A stretch of 64,000 nucleotides of DNA from Nocardia higoensis (GCF_015477835.1 NZ_JADLQN010000001.1:2542001-2606000); one strand, 5' to 3'. Shown: positions 8,305-20,078, counted from the stretch's first letter. The notes: generated from the sequence alone by a model not told the origin. Program-made: numbers and translations.

Positions 8305-10208
8305 GACTGTTCACCTCCACGTTCGGTGAGCACGTGGCCCCCGCCCGCGGAATCGGACGAACGTCCGCCTGCGCCGTTCTCGCTCGGGACAGGAGGAACC
8401 AGCCCTTCGGTCTCGACGGCATCGGTATCGGCGGCGGTGTCCGAGTGCATTGTCCGGCCGGTTCCTTCCGACCCGACCGGGGCGGCGGGCGCGCGGAGCG
8501 CGGGCCGGGATGTCGGCGCTGTCGGGATGTCCACCGGGTCGCCCTCGATCGGCACCGGATCGCAGGCCCGCGGCGGCGACTTGCGCACCGCGGCCTCCAG
8601 CGGCAGCGGGCTGATGCCCATCTTGCGACCGCGCGTCATCGGCAGCGTCAGCCGGAAGCACGCACCCACGCCGAGCTCGCCCCACGCCTCGAGCCTGCCC
8701 GCGTGCAGATGGGCATCCTCGACACTGATGGACAAGCCGAGGCCGGTGCCGCCCGAGCGACGCATCCGGGAGGGGTCCGAGCGCCAAAACCGGTTGAAGA
8801 CCAGCTTGTCCTCGCCCGGGCGCAGACCGATGCCCTGGTCACGAACCACGAACGCCACGGCGTTGGCCTCGGCATCGCCGCGCATCCGGATCAGCACCGG
8901 CTTGCCCTCGCTGTGGTCGATGGCGTTGGCGAGCAGATTGCGCAGCACGCGCTCCACCCGGCGCGGATCGACCTCGGCGACGACCGGATCCTCCGGCAGG
9001 TCGGTGACCACCTCCACGCCCGCGTCCTTGGCCAGGTGGCGCACGGTGGAGATCGCGGCACGCGCGCACATCCGCACGTCCAGCGACTCCACCTGCAACT
9101 CGGCCACGCCCGCGTCGTGCCTGCTGATCTCGAGCAGGTCGTTGAGCAGCCCCTCGAAGCGATCGAGTTCGGTGACCAGCAGCTCGGCGCTGCGGGCCAG
9201 CGCCGGATCCAGCTGGTCGCTAGAGCCGTGGATGAGGTCGGCGGCCATCCGCACGGTGGTCAGCGGGGTACGCAGCTCGTGGCTGACATCGGAGGTGAAC
9301 CGGCGCTGCAGGTTGCCGAACTCCTCCAGCTGAGTGATCTGGTTGGACAGGCTTTCGGCCATCTCGTTGAACGCCTGCGCGAGCCGCGCCATGTCGTCCT
9401 CACCTCGCACCAGCATGCGCTCTTTGAGGCGCCCGTCGGCGAAGCGACTGGCGATGCGCGCGGCCGAGCGGATGGGCAGTACCACCTGCCGGGTGACCAG
9501 CGCGGTGATGGCGGCCAGCAGGACCAGCAGTACCAGGCCGCCGATCATCATGGTGCCGCGCATCAGCGCGAGGCTGCTCTCCTCGTTGGCCAGCGGGAAG
9601 ATCAGATAGACCTCCAGCGTGGGCACCTCGGCACTGGGGCTGCCGATGATCAGCGCGCGCCCGTGGTAGCCGTCGGGGTCGGCGACCGTGGCGAACTGGT
9701 AGCTGATCTGGTTGCGCTGCACGAAGCGACGCAACTCGGCGGGCACCTCGGCGACCGGCCCGGCTTCGACCTGCTGCTGGGTGGAACCGCCGACCGCGAT
9801 CAGGGCGGTGTCGAAGCTGCCCGCCGCGCCACCGGAACGGCCCGTGCCGCCGCTGTCGGACACCTCGCCGCGCGCGTCGGTCAGCGTCTTGCGCAGGGTG
9901 TCCACGTCGTACACGCCGGAGACCTTGTCCTCGACCACCGCGCGCACCCGGTTGATCTCCTCCTCCGCCGCGTTGACCTTCGCGTCGAGCAGGCGGTCGG
10001 TGATCTGACTGGTCAGCACGACGCCGAGGATGGTGATGACGATCAACGACAGCGTCAACGTCGAGACGATGACGCGCAGTTGCAACGAGCGACGCCACAG
10101 GTGCCCCGACGCGGTGCCCAGATCGGTGAACCAGGCGCCGATCGGGGCCAGCGACCGTTCCAGTCGTGGAATCACCCCGCGCGAGGCGGGACGCTTCCCA
10201 TCGGTCAC
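8301..10208 (-). CDS. mtrB: Sensor histidine kinase MtrB
   Basis: Membrane sensor kinase of the essential MtrAB system, which coordinates cell division and wall metabolism. The 635-residue chain has TM1 (about 45-68), an extracytoplasmic sensor region (69-217), TM2 (about 218-240), HAMP (241-293), the phospho-acceptor His310 in [13 protein letters not shown], and N/G1/G2 ATP-binding boxes ([23 protein letters not shown]). A proline-rich C-terminal tail of about 90 residues follows the kinase core. The start is GTG at 10208, overlapping the mtrA stop by four bases (GTGA). The in-frame extension upstream lies inside mtrA and is not real. Confidence 0.95.
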   Translation of the reverse strand: MTDGKRPASRGVIPRLERSLAPIGAWFTDLGTASGHLWRRSLQLRVIVSTLTLSLIVITILGVVLTSQITDRLLDAKVNAAEEEINRVRAVVEDKVSGVYDVDTLRKTLTDARGEVSDSGGTGRSGGAAGSFDTALIAVGGSTQQQVEAGPVAEVPAELRRFVQRNQISYQFATVADPDGYHGRALIIGSPSAEVPTLEVYLIFPLANEESSLALMRGTMMIGGLVLLVLLAAITALVTRQVVLPIRSAARIASRFADGRLKERMLVRGEDDMARLAQAFNEMAESLSNQITQLEEFGNLQRRFTSDVSHELRTPLTTVRMAADLIHGSSDQLDPALARSAELLVTELDRFEGLLNDLLEISRHDAGVAELQVESLDVRMCARAAISTVRHLAKDAGVEVVTDLPEDPVVAEVDPRRVERVLRNLLANAIDHSEGKPVLIRMRGDAEANAVAFVVRDQGIGLRPGEDKLVFNRFWRSDPSRMRRSGGTGLGLSISVEDAHLHAGRLEAWGELGVGACFRLTLPMTRGRKMGISPLPLEAAVRKSPPRACDPVPIEGDPVDIPTAPTSRPALRAPAAPVGSEGTGRTMHSDTAADTDAVETEGLVPPVPSENGAGGRSSDSAGGGHVLTERGGEQS

Positions 10209-10882
10209 GGCGGTCCGGCCTTGTAGCCGACACCGCGGACGGTCAGCACGATCTCCGGATTCTCCGGATCCTTCTCCACCTTCGCGCGCAGCCGCTGCAC
10301 ATGCACGTTCACCAGCCTGGTGTCGGCGGCGTGGCGGTAGCCCCACACCTGCTCGAGCAGCACCTCACGGGTGAAGACCTGACGCGGCTTGCGGGCCAGC
10401 GCCACCAGCAGGTCGAACTCCAGCGGCGTCAGCGAGATCTGCTGCCCGGCTCGGGAGACCTTGTGCGCGGGCACATCGATGAGGATGTCGGCGATCTGGA
10501 GCTGCTCGGCGGGCTCGTCCTCGGTGCGACGCAACCGGGCACGCACGCGCGCGACGAGCTCCTTGGGCTTGAACGGCTTGACGATGTAGTCGTCGGCGCC
10601 GGATTCCAGCCCGAGCACCACGTCGACGGTGTCGGTTTTGGCGGTGAGCATGACGATCGGCACGCCGGAGTCGGCCCGCAGCACCCGGCATACATCGATG
10701 CCGTTCATGCCGGGCAGCATCAGGTCGAGCAGGACCAGATCGGGGCGGATCTCGCGCACCGCCGCCAATGCCTGTGTACCGTCACCGACCACGTGCGGGT
10801 CGAAACCCTCCCCGCGTAGGACGATCGTCAGCATCTCGGCGAGCGCCATATCGTCGTCGACGACCAGAATCTTCGGCTTCAT
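10205..10882 (-). CDS. mtrA: Response regulator MtrA
   Basis: OmpR/PhoB-class DNA-binding response regulator (225 residues), partner of MtrB. The receiver domain (1-118) has acidic pocket DDD9-11, phospho-acceptor Asp53 in LLDLMLPG and Lys102 in VKPFK. The winged-helix effector (about 130-223) ends in [19 protein letters not shown] and GVGYK. In mycobacteria MtrA is essential and controls dnaA, wall hydrolases and others. First gene of its operon: 135 bp separate it from tmk upstream, with a GATACT -10-like element in that gap. The only Shine-Dalgarno-like GGGAG is about 17 nt before the ATG, unusually far. Confidence 0.97.
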   Translation of the reverse strand: MKPKILVVDDDMALAEMLTIVLRGEGFDPHVVGDGTQALAAVREIRPDLVLLDLMLPGMNGIDVCRVLRADSGVPIVMLTAKTDTVDVVLGLESGADDYIVKPFKPKELVARVRARLRRTEDEPAEQLQIADILIDVPAHKVSRAGQQISLTPLEFDLLVALARKPRQVFTREVLLEQVWGYRHAADTRLVNVHVQRLRAKVEKDPENPEIVLTVRGVGYKAGPP

Positions 10883-11017
10883 AGTTATATGTTGTCATCT
10901 CCCAGGCGAGTATCGGGCCGCCACGCCAAATAACGGCGAGCAGCCGAAGGAATATAGGTCGCCGAATTGCCGAAAGCAGCCGAGACGGCACAGGCGAGCC
11001 GGAAATCCCATGGAACT

Positions 11018-11673
11018 TTATCGAGCGATCATCTCGGCCAGACGCGCGGCCAGTGCCGTCGGATCGTCGCCGGGCCGGTATGTCCACCACGGTCCGTACC
11101 AGTTCCGATCGGCGAGCTCACGGTACACCGCCAGCGTGCGCCGTTGCAGTCCCCCGTCGCGTTCGTAGGCGTCCAGCGGCCGGTTGCCGTCGAGTTCGGT
11201 GCGCTTGCGGGCGCGTTCGGCGGCGAGTTCGGTGTCCACGTCGAGCAGCAGCTGCACGTCCGGTACGGGCAGGCCGAACCGGCCGAACTCCAGATCCGCT
11301 GTCCAGCCGACGATCTCGCCGTCGGCGGACTGGTGCAGTCGGGCGGCGTTGTAGGCGGCGTTGGAGGCGACATAGCGGTCCAGGATCACGATGTCGTTGG
11401 CGGCCAGCAATTTCGACAGCTCGTCGCGGGCGTCGGCGCGGTCGAGGGCGAACATCAGCGCCATCGCGTAGACCGAGGACGCGAGGTCGCCGTGGGCGCC
11501 GTGCAGCGCCTCGGACGCCAGATCCGCGTGCACCGAACGCCCGTAGCGCGGGAAGGCGAGCGTCGCCGCCCGCACTCCCCGCGCCCCGAGCGCGGCGACG
11601 ACGGCGTCGGTCAGCGTGCGCTTCCCGGCGCCGTCGAGGCCCTCCAGTGCGATCAGCACCTGATGATCGGACA

Positions 11674-11674
<1 letters not shown>
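11018..11674 (-). CDS. tmk: Thymidylate kinase
   Basis: Phosphorylates dTMP to dTDP with ATP, an essential step in making dTTP. The 218-residue protein has the P-loop EGLDGAGKRTL (about 11-21) in the mycobacterial variant, the dTMP-site motif FPRYG, and DRYVASNAAYNAARL carrying the DR(Y/H) motif. Size is close to mycobacterial Tmk. Its ATG overlaps the ahcY stop by one base (TGATG), so it is translationally coupled to ahcY, with mtrA following; this matches the mycobacterial order. Confidence 0.95.
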
Positions 11675-13158
<1,484 letters not shown>

Positions 13159-13266
13159 CTGCCTCTCCTGGTTCGGCTGTACCGGTGCAAGGCTAGCGTC
13201 GCCTGCACGGCGGACGCCCCCCAACCTACGCACTCGGGTGTCCCTGCCAGGGACCGATCGCCGCGC

Positions 13267-14466
13267 TCAGGCCGACACGCCGTGAGCGGTCAGGATCCTG
13301 GAGCGCTTGCGCGGCGCGATATTGGCGCGCGTGACGTCGCCACCGTAGTGTTCGAGCACCCGGTGATCCATCACCGCGCGCCACAGCGGCGGGATGGCGG
13401 CGAACAGGATCATGGTCGCGTAGCCCGCGGGCAACTGCGGAGCGACATCGCAGGTGCGCAGGGTCTGATAGCGCCTGCCCGGGTTTGCGTGATGATCGCT
13501 GTGACGCTGCAGATGGAACAGGAAGATATTGGTCACGAGCCGGTCGCTGTTCCAGCTGTCGCGCGGTGAGCAGCGCGCCCAGCGGCCGCCCTCACGCCGC
13601 TCCCGCAGCAATCCGTAGTGCTCGACGTAGTTCACCGTCTCGAGCAGACCGGCGCCGATCACCGCCTGCAGCAGCAGCCACGGCAGGATGTGCCAGCCGA
13701 AAGCCAGCATGAGTCCGCCGAAGAGAACCACCGTCATCGACCAGGCCTGCAGGATGTGGTTGTGCACGCTCCACCAGGACTTCCCCCGACGCGCCAGGCG
13801 CTCCCTCTCCAAGGCGATACCCGAGCGAAAGCCCCCGACCACGCTGCGCGGCAGGAACTCCCACAGCGACTCGCCCAGCCGGGCGCTGGCGGGATCGTCG
13901 GGCGTGGCCACGCGCACGTGATGACCGCGGTTGTGTTCGACGAAGAAGTGGCCGTAGCCGGACTGGGCGAGCGCGATCTTGGCCAGCCAGCGTTCCAGGC
14001 TCTCGACGCGATGGCCCAGTTCGTGGGCGGCATTGATGCCGATACCGCTGACCAGGCCGAGCGTGGTGGCCAGGCCCGCCTTGTCGAGCAGGCTGAGTTC
14101 GTCACCCGCCCACATGGCCGAGGCGATCATCAGCCCGATCATCTGGACGGGCAGGAACAGGAAGGTGCACCACCGGTAATAGCGGTCGTTGGACAGCCGC
14201 TCGTAGTCCTCGTCGCGGGGATTGCTGCCGTCCTCGCCGACCGCCCAGTCCAGCAGCGGGATGATCACCAGCACGATGATCGGCCCGATCCACCAGAAGA
14301 ACTCCATGCCGGTCCGCAGCACGAGCTGGGAAGGCAGCAACGCGGACGCTGGGGCGATCAGCCCGAGAATCCAGAGGTGGCGTTTGGGATCCAGCGCAAT
14401 CGCCGATTTGCCATCCGTTTGCAACTTTGCCCCGCTAAATGAATCCCGACGACATTGCAAGGACAT
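13267..14466 (-). CDS. alkB: Alkane 1-monooxygenase AlkB (second copy)
   Basis: Integral-membrane di-iron hydroxylase that oxidises the terminal carbon of medium-chain n-alkanes using rubredoxin-delivered electrons. The 399-residue chain has the AlkB histidine signatures HELGHR, EHNRGHHVRV, NYVEHYGL and LQRHSDHHANP, and several transmembrane segments (about 30-50, 57-75, 100-140, 230-260). It lies downstream of the alkB-rubA-rubB-tetR operon with its own 149-bp leader, so it is probably a separate unit sharing the rubredoxins of that operon. N-terminus: ATG 14466, with core homology to the other AlkB beginning near residue 27. The two copies differ mainly at the ends and in residues lining the helices, which suggests different chain-length ranges. 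Confidence 0.93.
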   Translation of the reverse strand: MSLQCRRDSFSGAKLQTDGKSAIALDPKRHLWILGLIAPASALLPSQLVLRTGMEFFWWIGPIIVLVIIPLLDWAVGEDGSNPRDEDYERLSNDRYYRWCTFLFLPVQMIGLMIASAMWAGDELSLLDKAGLATTLGLVSGIGINAAHELGHRVESLERWLAKIALAQSGYGHFFVEHNRGHHVRVATPDDPASARLGESLWEFLPRSVVGGFRSGIALERERLARRGKSWWSVHNHILQAWSMTVVLFGGLMLAFGWHILPWLLLQAVIGAGLLETVNYVEHYGLLRERREGGRWARCSPRDSWNSDRLVTNIFLFHLQRHSDHHANPGRRYQTLRTCDVAPQLPAGYATMILFAAIPPLWRAVMDHRVLEHYGGDVTRANIAPRKRSRILTAHGVSA

Positions 14467-14615
14467 ACATACAGGGTCACCGGCCGTTACAGGGTGCCCA
14501 CCCCCGAAAATGGGGTCACGATAACACTCGATCAGTCGGTTCGACCGACCTACAGCGCAAGATCAAAGCATACAGCACACGTCCAGCAAAGCGAAATTCG
14601 AGGAGAGCAGGTCCA
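14467..14615 (-). promoter_or_regulatory. Leader of the second alkB with repeats and palindrome
   Basis: This 149-bp gap between tetR and the second alkB is AT-richer than the genes. It holds a perfect palindrome GTCGGT-TCG-ACCGAC (14535-14549), two direct copies of TACAGGGT 18 bp apart (14470-14477 and 14488-14495), and a small ACCCC/GGGGT hairpin (14500-14516). It therefore probably contains the alkB promoter; the palindrome may be bound by the adjacent TetR. Inferred. Confidence 0.5.
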
Positions 14616-15236
14616 CTAATTCGCCTCCCGAGCGGCCAGAATTCCGGCCACGTACGGACTCAGCAAATCCGCCAGCTCGGCCGGTCCGTTGCGCCCCGGA
14701 CCGGGCGGATTCGGGATGTAGCTCAGCGCGATCCGCACGAGCGCGTGGGCGAGCACATCGGCCTCGGTGGGGGTGGCCTCGACCCAGCTGTCCACGAACA
14801 CCGCTGTCAGCCGCGCGGTCGCGTGCTCGACGAGCGGTCCCGCGTCCAAGGTGATCAGCCGCAGCAGATCCGGCTTCGCCTCCCCGGCCAGCAGCGAGCA
14901 GACCAGCGGATCCGTCGCCGCATCCAGAAAGAAGCCGGACAACCCTTCGCGGATCGCGGCGCCCGCGGCGCCCACGTTGGCCGCCACGGCGGCGCCCACG
15001 TGATCGACCAGGTCGTCGGCCAGACGCAGGGCATAGCCCTGCGCCAGGCCGGCCCGTGAGCCGAACTCGTTGTAGACGGTCTGCCTGCTCACCCCCGCGC
15101 GTCCCGCCACATCGCCGACGGTGATCTTGGACCAGTCCCGCTCGGTCAGCAGTTCGCGCATCGCGTCCAGGATCGAGGCGCGCAGCAGTTCCCTGCTCGC
15201 CTCCTGATACGGCGAGGACAGTCCGCGGCCCGCCAC
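14616..15236 (-). CDS. TetR-family regulator of the alkane hydroxylase operon (AlkU/Rv3249c-like)
   Basis: A 206-residue TetR repressor: N-terminal helix-turn-helix (about 28-70, ITVGDVAGRAGVSRQTVYNEFGSR with the typical VSxxTxYxxF core), then an all-helical ligand domain. It is the fourth gene of alkB-rubA-rubB-tetR, starting at GTG one base after the rubB stop. The same arrangement is known from Rhodococcus (alkB-rubA1-rubA2-alkU) and mycobacteria. It presumably senses alkane-derived fatty acids or alcohols and controls this operon, perhaps also the second alkB. Candidate operators are at 16901-16920 and 14535-14549. Ligand and targets are inferred. Confidence 0.88.
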   Translation of the reverse strand: MAGRGLSSPYQEASRELLRASILDAMRELLTERDWSKITVGDVAGRAGVSRQTVYNEFGSRAGLAQGYALRLADDLVDHVGAAVAANVGAAGAAIREGLSGFFLDAATDPLVCSLLAGEAKPDLLRLITLDAGPLVEHATARLTAVFVDSWVEATPTEADVLAHALVRIALSYIPNPPGPGRNGPAELADLLSPYVAGILAAREAN

Positions 15237-15237
15237 C

Positions 15238-15420
15238 TCAGGACCGCTCGATCTCGACCATGAAGAAGTCGGACTTGGCCGCGCCGCAATCGGGGCAGGT
15301 CCAATCGTCGGGAATGTCGTCCCAGCGGGTGCCCGCGGCGATGCCGTCCTCCGGCCAGCCCTCGGCTTCGTCGTATTCGAAGCCGCATTGGACGCATTGA
15401 TACACCTTGTATTCGGTCAC
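15238..15420 (-). CDS. rubB: Rubredoxin (AlkG-type, RubB)
   Basis: A 60-residue one-iron electron carrier that passes electrons from rubredoxin reductase to AlkB. The two Cys-x2-Cys knuckles are [13 protein letters not shown] (Cys9, 12) and CPDCGAAK (Cys42, 45), with the aromatic core WTCPDCG. Translation starts at GTG overlapping the rubA stop (GTGA). No rubredoxin reductase gene is in the window. Confidence 0.94.
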   Translation of the reverse strand: MTEYKVYQCVQCGFEYDEAEGWPEDGIAAGTRWDDIPDDWTCPDCGAAKSDFFMVEIERS

Positions 15421-15590
15421 AGCGCTACTCCCACCGGTTCGAAATCGATCTTCTCACGGACTCCGCAGTCCGGGCAGCACCAGTCGTCGGGCACGGCCGT
15501 CCACGGGGTTCCCGCCGGAAACCCCTCGTGCGGAGCGCCTTCGGACTCGTCGTAGACGTAGTCGCACACGGGGCACCGAAAAGCGCTCAT
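15417..15590 (-). CDS. rubA: Rubredoxin (RubA)
   Basis: A 57-residue rubredoxin, too short for routine ORF calling. Translating the minus strand from ATG 15590 gives the iron-binding knuckles [13 protein letters not shown] (Cys6, 9) and CPDCGVREK (Cys39, 42), with WCCPDCG providing one extra cysteine (Cys38). The first knuckle has the AlkG1-like spacing without insertion. Its ATG overlaps the alkB stop (ATGA) and its stop overlaps rubB (GTGA), so the three genes are translationally coupled. Confidence 0.94.
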   Translation of the reverse strand: MSAFRCPVCDYVYDESEGAPHEGFPAGTPWTAVPDDWCCPDCGVREKIDFEPVGVAL

Positions 15591-16822
15591 GCCGAAGCCT
15601 CCGCCCCGTATCGGGCCAGCACCCTGTCCCTGGTACGTGGATGGATGTTCGCACGGGTCACATCACCGTCGTAGTGCGCGAGCACCCGCTTGTCCATCAC
15701 CTTCCGCCACAGCGGCGGGAAGTACGCCAGCATGATCATGGACGCGTAGCCGCTGGGCAGGTTCGGCGCGCCGTCCCAGCTCCGCAGCGTCTGATACCGC
15801 CGGGTCGGATAGGCGTGATGGTCGCTGTGGCGCTGCAGATGGTACAGAAAGACATTGGTGACCAGGTGGTCGCTGTTCCAGCTGTGCGTCGGGGCGGCTC
15901 GCTCGTAGCGCCCGGAGGCGGCGCGCTGACGGGCCAGCCCGTAGTGCTCGAGATAGTTGACCACCTCGAGCAGGCTGAATCCGAACACCGCCTGCAGGAT
16001 CAGCCAGGGCACCACCCCGACCCCGAACACCGCGATCAACACCGCGTACAGCACCACCGACATCGCCCAGGCCTGCAGCACCTCGTTGCGCCAGGTCCAC
16101 GGCCCCGTCCCGATCCGCTCCAGCCGTGTCTTCTCCAGCCGCCACGCCGAGAGCACACTGCCCTTGACGGTGCGCGGCAGGAATTCCCAGAACGACTCGC
16201 CCAGCCGCGAACTGGCCGGGTCCTCGGGCGTGGCCACCCGCACATGGTGGCCACGGTTGTGCTCGATGTAGAAGTGGCCGTAGCACGTCTGGGCCAGCGC
16301 GATGCGCGAGAGCCAGCGCTCCAGGCCGACCTTCTTGTGGCCGAGTTCGTGCGCGGTGTTGATGCCGATGCCGCCGATCAGCCCGACGGTGATCGCCAGA
16401 CCGACCTTGTCCACCACGTGCAGGCCGCCGTCGATGCCCAGCCAGCCGAGGTCGTTCGCGGTGATCAGGTAGCACGCCATGACCAGGGCGGCATATTGGA
16501 ATGGCAGGTACAGGTAGGTCAGATAGCGGTAGTAGCGGTCGTTCTCGAGGTGGGCTATCACCTCCTCCGGCGGGTTCTCCCCATCCGGGCCGATGAACCT
16601 GTCGGCGAGCGGGATGACGATGTAGAGCAGGATCGGCCCGAGCCAGAAGGGCACATGGGCCAGACCGTGCAGACCCCCTTCGTTCAGTAGCCAGATCAAC
16701 GGCAGGCCGATGGTGAACAGGCCCGTCGGCACGAACAGGCCCCACAGCCAGTAGTAGCGCTTGCGGTCGCGCCAGTCGGGGGTCTCGACCGTCCGGTCGG
16801 CCGCGTCGGCATCAGTAGACAT
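15587..16822 (-). CDS. alkB: Alkane 1-monooxygenase AlkB (first gene of alk operon)
   Basis: Terminal alkane hydroxylase of 411 residues and head of the alkB-rubA-rubB-tetR operon. Signature motifs are HELGHKK, EHNRGHHVRVATPEDP, NYLEHYGL and LQRHSDHHAYPTRRYQ; hydrophobic helices lie at about 22-42, 50-70, 95-130 and 235-260. The start at 16822 is chosen over 16834 because GGAG sits 6 nt upstream. The 3' end overlaps rubA by four bases. It is about half identical by eye to the second alkB at 13267. Upstream lies an inverted repeat (16901-16920) suited to repressor binding. Expected host role: growth on medium- to long-chain n-alkanes. Confidence 0.95.
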   Translation of the reverse strand: MSTDADAADRTVETPDWRDRKRYYWLWGLFVPTGLFTIGLPLIWLLNEGGLHGLAHVPFWLGPILLYIVIPLADRFIGPDGENPPEEVIAHLENDRYYRYLTYLYLPFQYAALVMACYLITANDLGWLGIDGGLHVVDKVGLAITVGLIGGIGINTAHELGHKKVGLERWLSRIALAQTCYGHFYIEHNRGHHVRVATPEDPASSRLGESFWEFLPRTVKGSVLSAWRLEKTRLERIGTGPWTWRNEVLQAWAMSVVLYAVLIAVFGVGVVPWLILQAVFGFSLLEVVNYLEHYGLARQRAASGRYERAAPTHSWNSDHLVTNVFLYHLQRHSDHHAYPTRRYQTLRSWDGAPNLPSGYASMIMLAYFPPLWRKVMDKRVLAHYDGDVTRANIHPRTRDRVLARYGAEASA

Positions 16823-16900
16823 CGTCGTCTCCATTCGGGAACGCTTGTGACACGCGTTACATACGCCATGGACAATACGACGATTCCTGTCGATCGTCTA

Positions 16901-16920
16901 TACAAATCGTGAAATTTGTA
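16901..16920 (-). promoter_or_regulatory. Inverted repeat TACAAAT-N6-ATTTGTA upstream of alkB
   Basis: Perfect 7-bp arms separated by CGTGAA, about 80 bp before the alkB start in an AT-rich patch also holding -10-like hexamers (TATAGA, TATTGT). Good candidate operator for the operon's TetR protein. Confidence 0.55.
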
Positions 16921-16995
16921 CAGCTGTGACTCGCGACGCCGGACGCGGCTGGACCGTGACGATCCCCGGAACGTTCTCAGCCCCTCTCGGCCGAC

Positions 16996-17514
16996 CTACC
17001 GCATCGGCACGTCGAAACCGGGCGGCAGCCCGTCGACCGGCCACCAGCGAAGGTCGGTGGATTCGGCGCTGCGCACCGGCACCGCGCCCGACGGCGCGGT
17101 GACGCGGAACAGCAGGTCCAGATGCCGGGTCGGCTGCCCGAGTGAGCAGGTGATCGGATGCGCGTGCGCGCCGTAGAGCCCCGGCTCGAGGCGCAGTCCG
17201 GCGATACCGGACTCCTCGGTCGCTTCCCGCAGCGCCGCGTCGGCCACCGACTCGTCGGACTCCTCGCAGTGCCCGCCGAGCTGGAGCCACCGGCCGACCC
17301 GCGGATGCAGCGTCAACAGCACCTCGCGCCGGTCGGCCGAGAACACCACCGCCGAGGCGGTGATATGCCCCGGCACGTGCTCGCGCAGACAGCCACGCGG
17401 CGCCGAACCGAGAAAGGCGAGCATCGATTCGCGGATCGACCCCTCGGCCGCGGACCGGATGTCCCAGCCGTGCAGCAATTCGGTCGCCGACGCGTGCAAG
17501 GATTCCGCGCTCAC
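16996..17514 (-). CDS. Nudix hydrolase
   Basis: A 172-residue Nudix-fold pyrophosphohydrolase. The Nudix helix REATEESGI (96-104) is intact, preceded by [10 protein letters not shown], one residue longer between the glycine and the first glutamate than the usual box. The substrate is unknown; the N-terminal 45 residues are an extra helical region. The GTG start overlaps the fbiB stop (GTGA), so it is co-expressed with the F420 genes, possibly as housekeeping of nucleotide or F420-related phosphoesters (inferred only from context). Confidence 0.88.
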   Translation of the reverse strand: MSAESLHASATELLHGWDIRSAAEGSIRESMLAFLGSAPRGCLREHVPGHITASAVVFSADRREVLLTLHPRVGRWLQLGGHCEESDESVADAALREATEESGIAGLRLEPGLYGAHAHPITCSLGQPTRHLDLLFRVTAPSGAVPVRSAESTDLRWWPVDGLPPGFDVPMR

Positions 17515-18875
17515 AGCTCCAGCAGTCCTTCCCCACCCGTCCGCGGCGGCCGCGGCGCGAGCTCCTCGGTCGGATACCCCACCGCCACCGCGCCCAGCGG
17601 ATGCCAGTCCGCGGCCAGGCCCAGCTCGGCGCGGGTGACCTCCGGGGCGAAGATGGTCGAGCCGATCCAGCAGCTGCCGACACCCTCGGCGGCCAGCGCC
17701 ACCAGCAGACCCTGCACCGCCGCGCCCGCCGCGACGGTGAACATGGTCGTTTCGGCCGCCTGCCTGCGCTCGTCGGGATAGTGATGGGCGCCGTCGGGCA
17801 CCATGCACGGGATGATCACCTCGGGCGCGTCGAACAGGATGCGCCCGCGCGCGACGCGCCGCTCCACTCGCTCGGGGTCGAGGCCGTCGGCGGTGAGATC
17901 GGCGCGCCATCTGTCCGCCAGCGCGGTCAGCAACCGCTCGCGCCGGTCCGCCTCGCGCACCCACACGAAGCGCACCGGCCTGGTGTGGTGTGGAGCGGGC
18001 GCGGTCAGCGCGACCGCGACCGCCGAGCGGATGTGCTCCGGTTCCACCGGGGTGTCGGCGAATTCGCGCACCGAGCGACGCAGCAGCACGGCCTCCCGTC
18101 TGCCGCGCGCCAGGGCTTCGGCGGTGCCCAGCCAGAACAGGTCCTCGTCCCCCGAACGCAACAGGTCCACCGCGCCGGAACCGTCGTCGTCGTGGGGCAA
18201 TCCACGCACCACGGCCACCGGGACCGCACGCAGCTTCCCTTTCACCAGATCGGCAGCGGCGGCCAGCTCGTCGGCGATCGCGACCTGGGTGACGTGCAGT
18301 TCGTTGCCCTGACCGTCGATCGCGCCGTCGTAGTCGTGCAGCACCCGCAGACCAGAGGACCCGATCGCGGCATCGGTCTGCCCGTTGCGCCAGGCCCGGC
18401 CCATGGTGTCGGTGACCACCACCGCGACCCGGACGCCCAGTCGCCGCGCCAGGCCGGCGCGCAATTCACGGGCGCTGGCATCGGGATCGGAAGGCAGCAG
18501 CACCAACTCGCCGCGCTCGACGTTGGATCCGTCCACACCCGAGGCGGCCTGCACGATGCCGAGCTTGTTCTCGGTGATGAGGGTCCTGCCTTTGCGCGCG
18601 AGTACCCGCACGGCCTCCTGCTCGACCAGTGCGCGCCGCACCGCATCGCGTTCCTCGGGATCCACCGGCGCGGCCACCACCCGGCCCTCGGCCTTGGCGA
18701 TGATCTTGCTGGTGACCACCAGGATGTCGCCGTCGCGCAACCACGGCGCCGCCTCGGCGATCGCGGCGGTCACATCGTCGCCGGGCCGGAACTCCGGCAG
18801 TCCGGCCACCGGCAGGATGCTCAGGCCCTCCGCCGCGTGATCGACAGGGCCGCCGTGGGCCGCGGGCGCGCTCAC
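17511..18875 (-). CDS. fbiB: Coenzyme F420:L-glutamate ligase FbiB
   Basis: Bifunctional F420 maturation enzyme of 454 residues. The N-terminal CofE-type ligase domain (about 20-250: [29 protein letters not shown]) adds the gamma-linked glutamate tail to F420-0. The C-terminal nitroreductase-like domain (about 255-454: [17 protein letters not shown]) binds FMN and reduces dehydro-F420-0. The two-domain fusion is typical of mycobacteria and relatives. GTG start overlaps the fbiA stop (GTGA). Cytosolic. F420 then serves redox enzymes such as FDORs. Confidence 0.96.
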   Translation of the reverse strand: MSAPAAHGGPVDHAAEGLSILPVAGLPEFRPGDDVTAAIAEAAPWLRDGDILVVTSKIIAKAEGRVVAAPVDPEERDAVRRALVEQEAVRVLARKGRTLITENKLGIVQAASGVDGSNVERGELVLLPSDPDASARELRAGLARRLGVRVAVVVTDTMGRAWRNGQTDAAIGSSGLRVLHDYDGAIDGQGNELHVTQVAIADELAAAADLVKGKLRAVPVAVVRGLPHDDDGSGAVDLLRSGDEDLFWLGTAEALARGRREAVLLRRSVREFADTPVEPEHIRSAVAVALTAPAPHHTRPVRFVWVREADRRERLLTALADRWRADLTADGLDPERVERRVARGRILFDAPEVIIPCMVPDGAHHYPDERRQAAETTMFTVAAGAAVQGLLVALAAEGVGSCWIGSTIFAPEVTRAELGLAADWHPLGAVAVGYPTEELAPRPPRTGGEGLLEL

Positions 18876-19870
18876 AGCCGCACCCCGGCCAGATCCAATG
18901 CCTCGCGCACGATTTCGGCGGTGGTCGGCGGATCGGTCATCAGCAGCGGCACGCTGCGCACCTCGACGCCAGGCACGTCGGCGGTGTCGGTGCTGTGGAC
19001 GAGCCAGCCGTCGAGAATGCCGTTGGCCGACCGGGCGCCGTAATGCCTGCCGACGGCCTCGGCGGTGGTCTCCACCCCGATCACCGACAGACACTCGTCG
19101 GCCATACCGCGCAACGGCTTTCCGTCGATGACTCCGGACACCCCGACGACCTTCGCCTTCGTGGTGCGCAACGCGCCGCGGATTCCGGGGACGGCCAGGA
19201 TCGAACCGATGCTGACGACCGGGTTCGACGGCGCCAGCAATACCGCATCACAGCGTTCTATGAGATCGATCACACCTGGTGCCGGTTTCGCGTCTTCTGC
19301 TCCGATGGAGGCAAAACCATGAGTTTCGACGTTTGCGCGATACCGCACCCACCACTCCTGAAAATGGATCGCGCGACGTTCGCCAGGGTTCTCCGGATCA
19401 CTCACAACAACATGCGTTTCACACCGGTCGTCGGTTGCCGGGATGAGTTCAATGCCTGGTTGCCACCGGTTGCACAGCGCTTGGGTGACCGCGGACAGCG
19501 GGTAGCCGGCCCGTAACATTTCGGTGCGAATCAGATGCGTGGCGATATCACGATCCCCCAGGCCGAACCAGTCGGGCTGCGCACGATAAGCCGCGAGCTC
19601 CTCCTTCGCGTGCCAGGTCTCGCCGACCCGGCCCCAGCCACGCTCGGTATCGATGCCGCCACCCAGCGTATACATGCAGGTATCGAGGTCGGGGCAGATT
19701 CTGAGACCGTGCATCCAGACGTCGTCACCGACGTTCACGATCGCCGAGATCCGGGAATCGGGGAGAAGTTCACGCACGCCCTGCAGGAAGCGCGCGCCGC
19801 CGACGCCGCCGACGAGCACGGCGATCTCGGGGCCCGCGGCAGGCGTGATGTCCGCGTGTTGTCCAGTCAC
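18872..19870 (-). CDS. fbiA: F420 biosynthesis 2-phospholactate/phosphoenolpyruvate transferase FbiA
   Basis: Transfers the phospholactyl-type moiety onto the deazaflavin FO to make (dehydro-)F420-0. CofD-fold protein with [15 protein letters not shown] at the N-terminus, [19 protein letters not shown], and [14 protein letters not shown] choose GTG 19870 (332 residues, matching the mycobacterial size): TAGGCT (19879-19884) sits 8 nt before it, a leaderless arrangement seen repeatedly in this window. GTG 19906 and ATG 19894 are in-frame alternatives but would lie upstream of or across that -10. First gene of fbiA-fbiB-nudix, divergent from whiB2. Confidence 0.94.
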   Translation of the reverse strand: MTGQHADITPAAGPEIAVLVGGVGGARFLQGVRELLPDSRISAIVNVGDDVWMHGLRICPDLDTCMYTLGGGIDTERGWGRVGETWHAKEELAAYRAQPDWFGLGDRDIATHLIRTEMLRAGYPLSAVTQALCNRWQPGIELIPATDDRCETHVVVSDPENPGERRAIHFQEWWVRYRANVETHGFASIGAEDAKPAPGVIDLIERCDAVLLAPSNPVVSIGSILAVPGIRGALRTTKAKVVGVSGVIDGKPLRGMADECLSVIGVETTAEAVGRHYGARSANGILDGWLVHSTDTADVPGVEVRSVPLLMTDPPTTAEIVREALDLAGVRL

Positions 19871-19878
19871 ATCCACAC

Positions 19879-19884
19879 AGCCTA
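19879..19884 (-). promoter_or_regulatory. -10 element for leaderless fbiA
   Basis: TAGGCT on the minus strand, 8 nt before the GTG at 19870; matches TANNNT. No Shine-Dalgarno is present, consistent with a leaderless mRNA. Confidence 0.5.
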
Positions 19885-20078
19885 TGCGTTGCATCGGGAA
19901 GCTCACGATCCAGCATATTTGCTGCTCATTTGCTATACCGCCTCAGCGGAGGGCTGCATAAATCGGGTCCGGATAGTAACGGAATAGCGACAGCGGCTTG
20001 ACCATCGATACATCCGGCGTGTCTAATCGCAACATGTCATTCCGAGTTCGCGCGAGACCGCATGGCGCGAACAGCATT

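Noticed and set aside
13240-13254. GTCCCTG-C-CAGGGAC as terminator of a transcript
   Set aside because: The single central base cannot form a stable loop without melting part of the stem, and it lies upstream of ahcY; at most a protein-binding palindrome.
13159-13266. SAH riboswitch before ahcY
   Set aside because: The leader lacks the recognisable conserved core and is short; only a 15-bp palindrome is seen.
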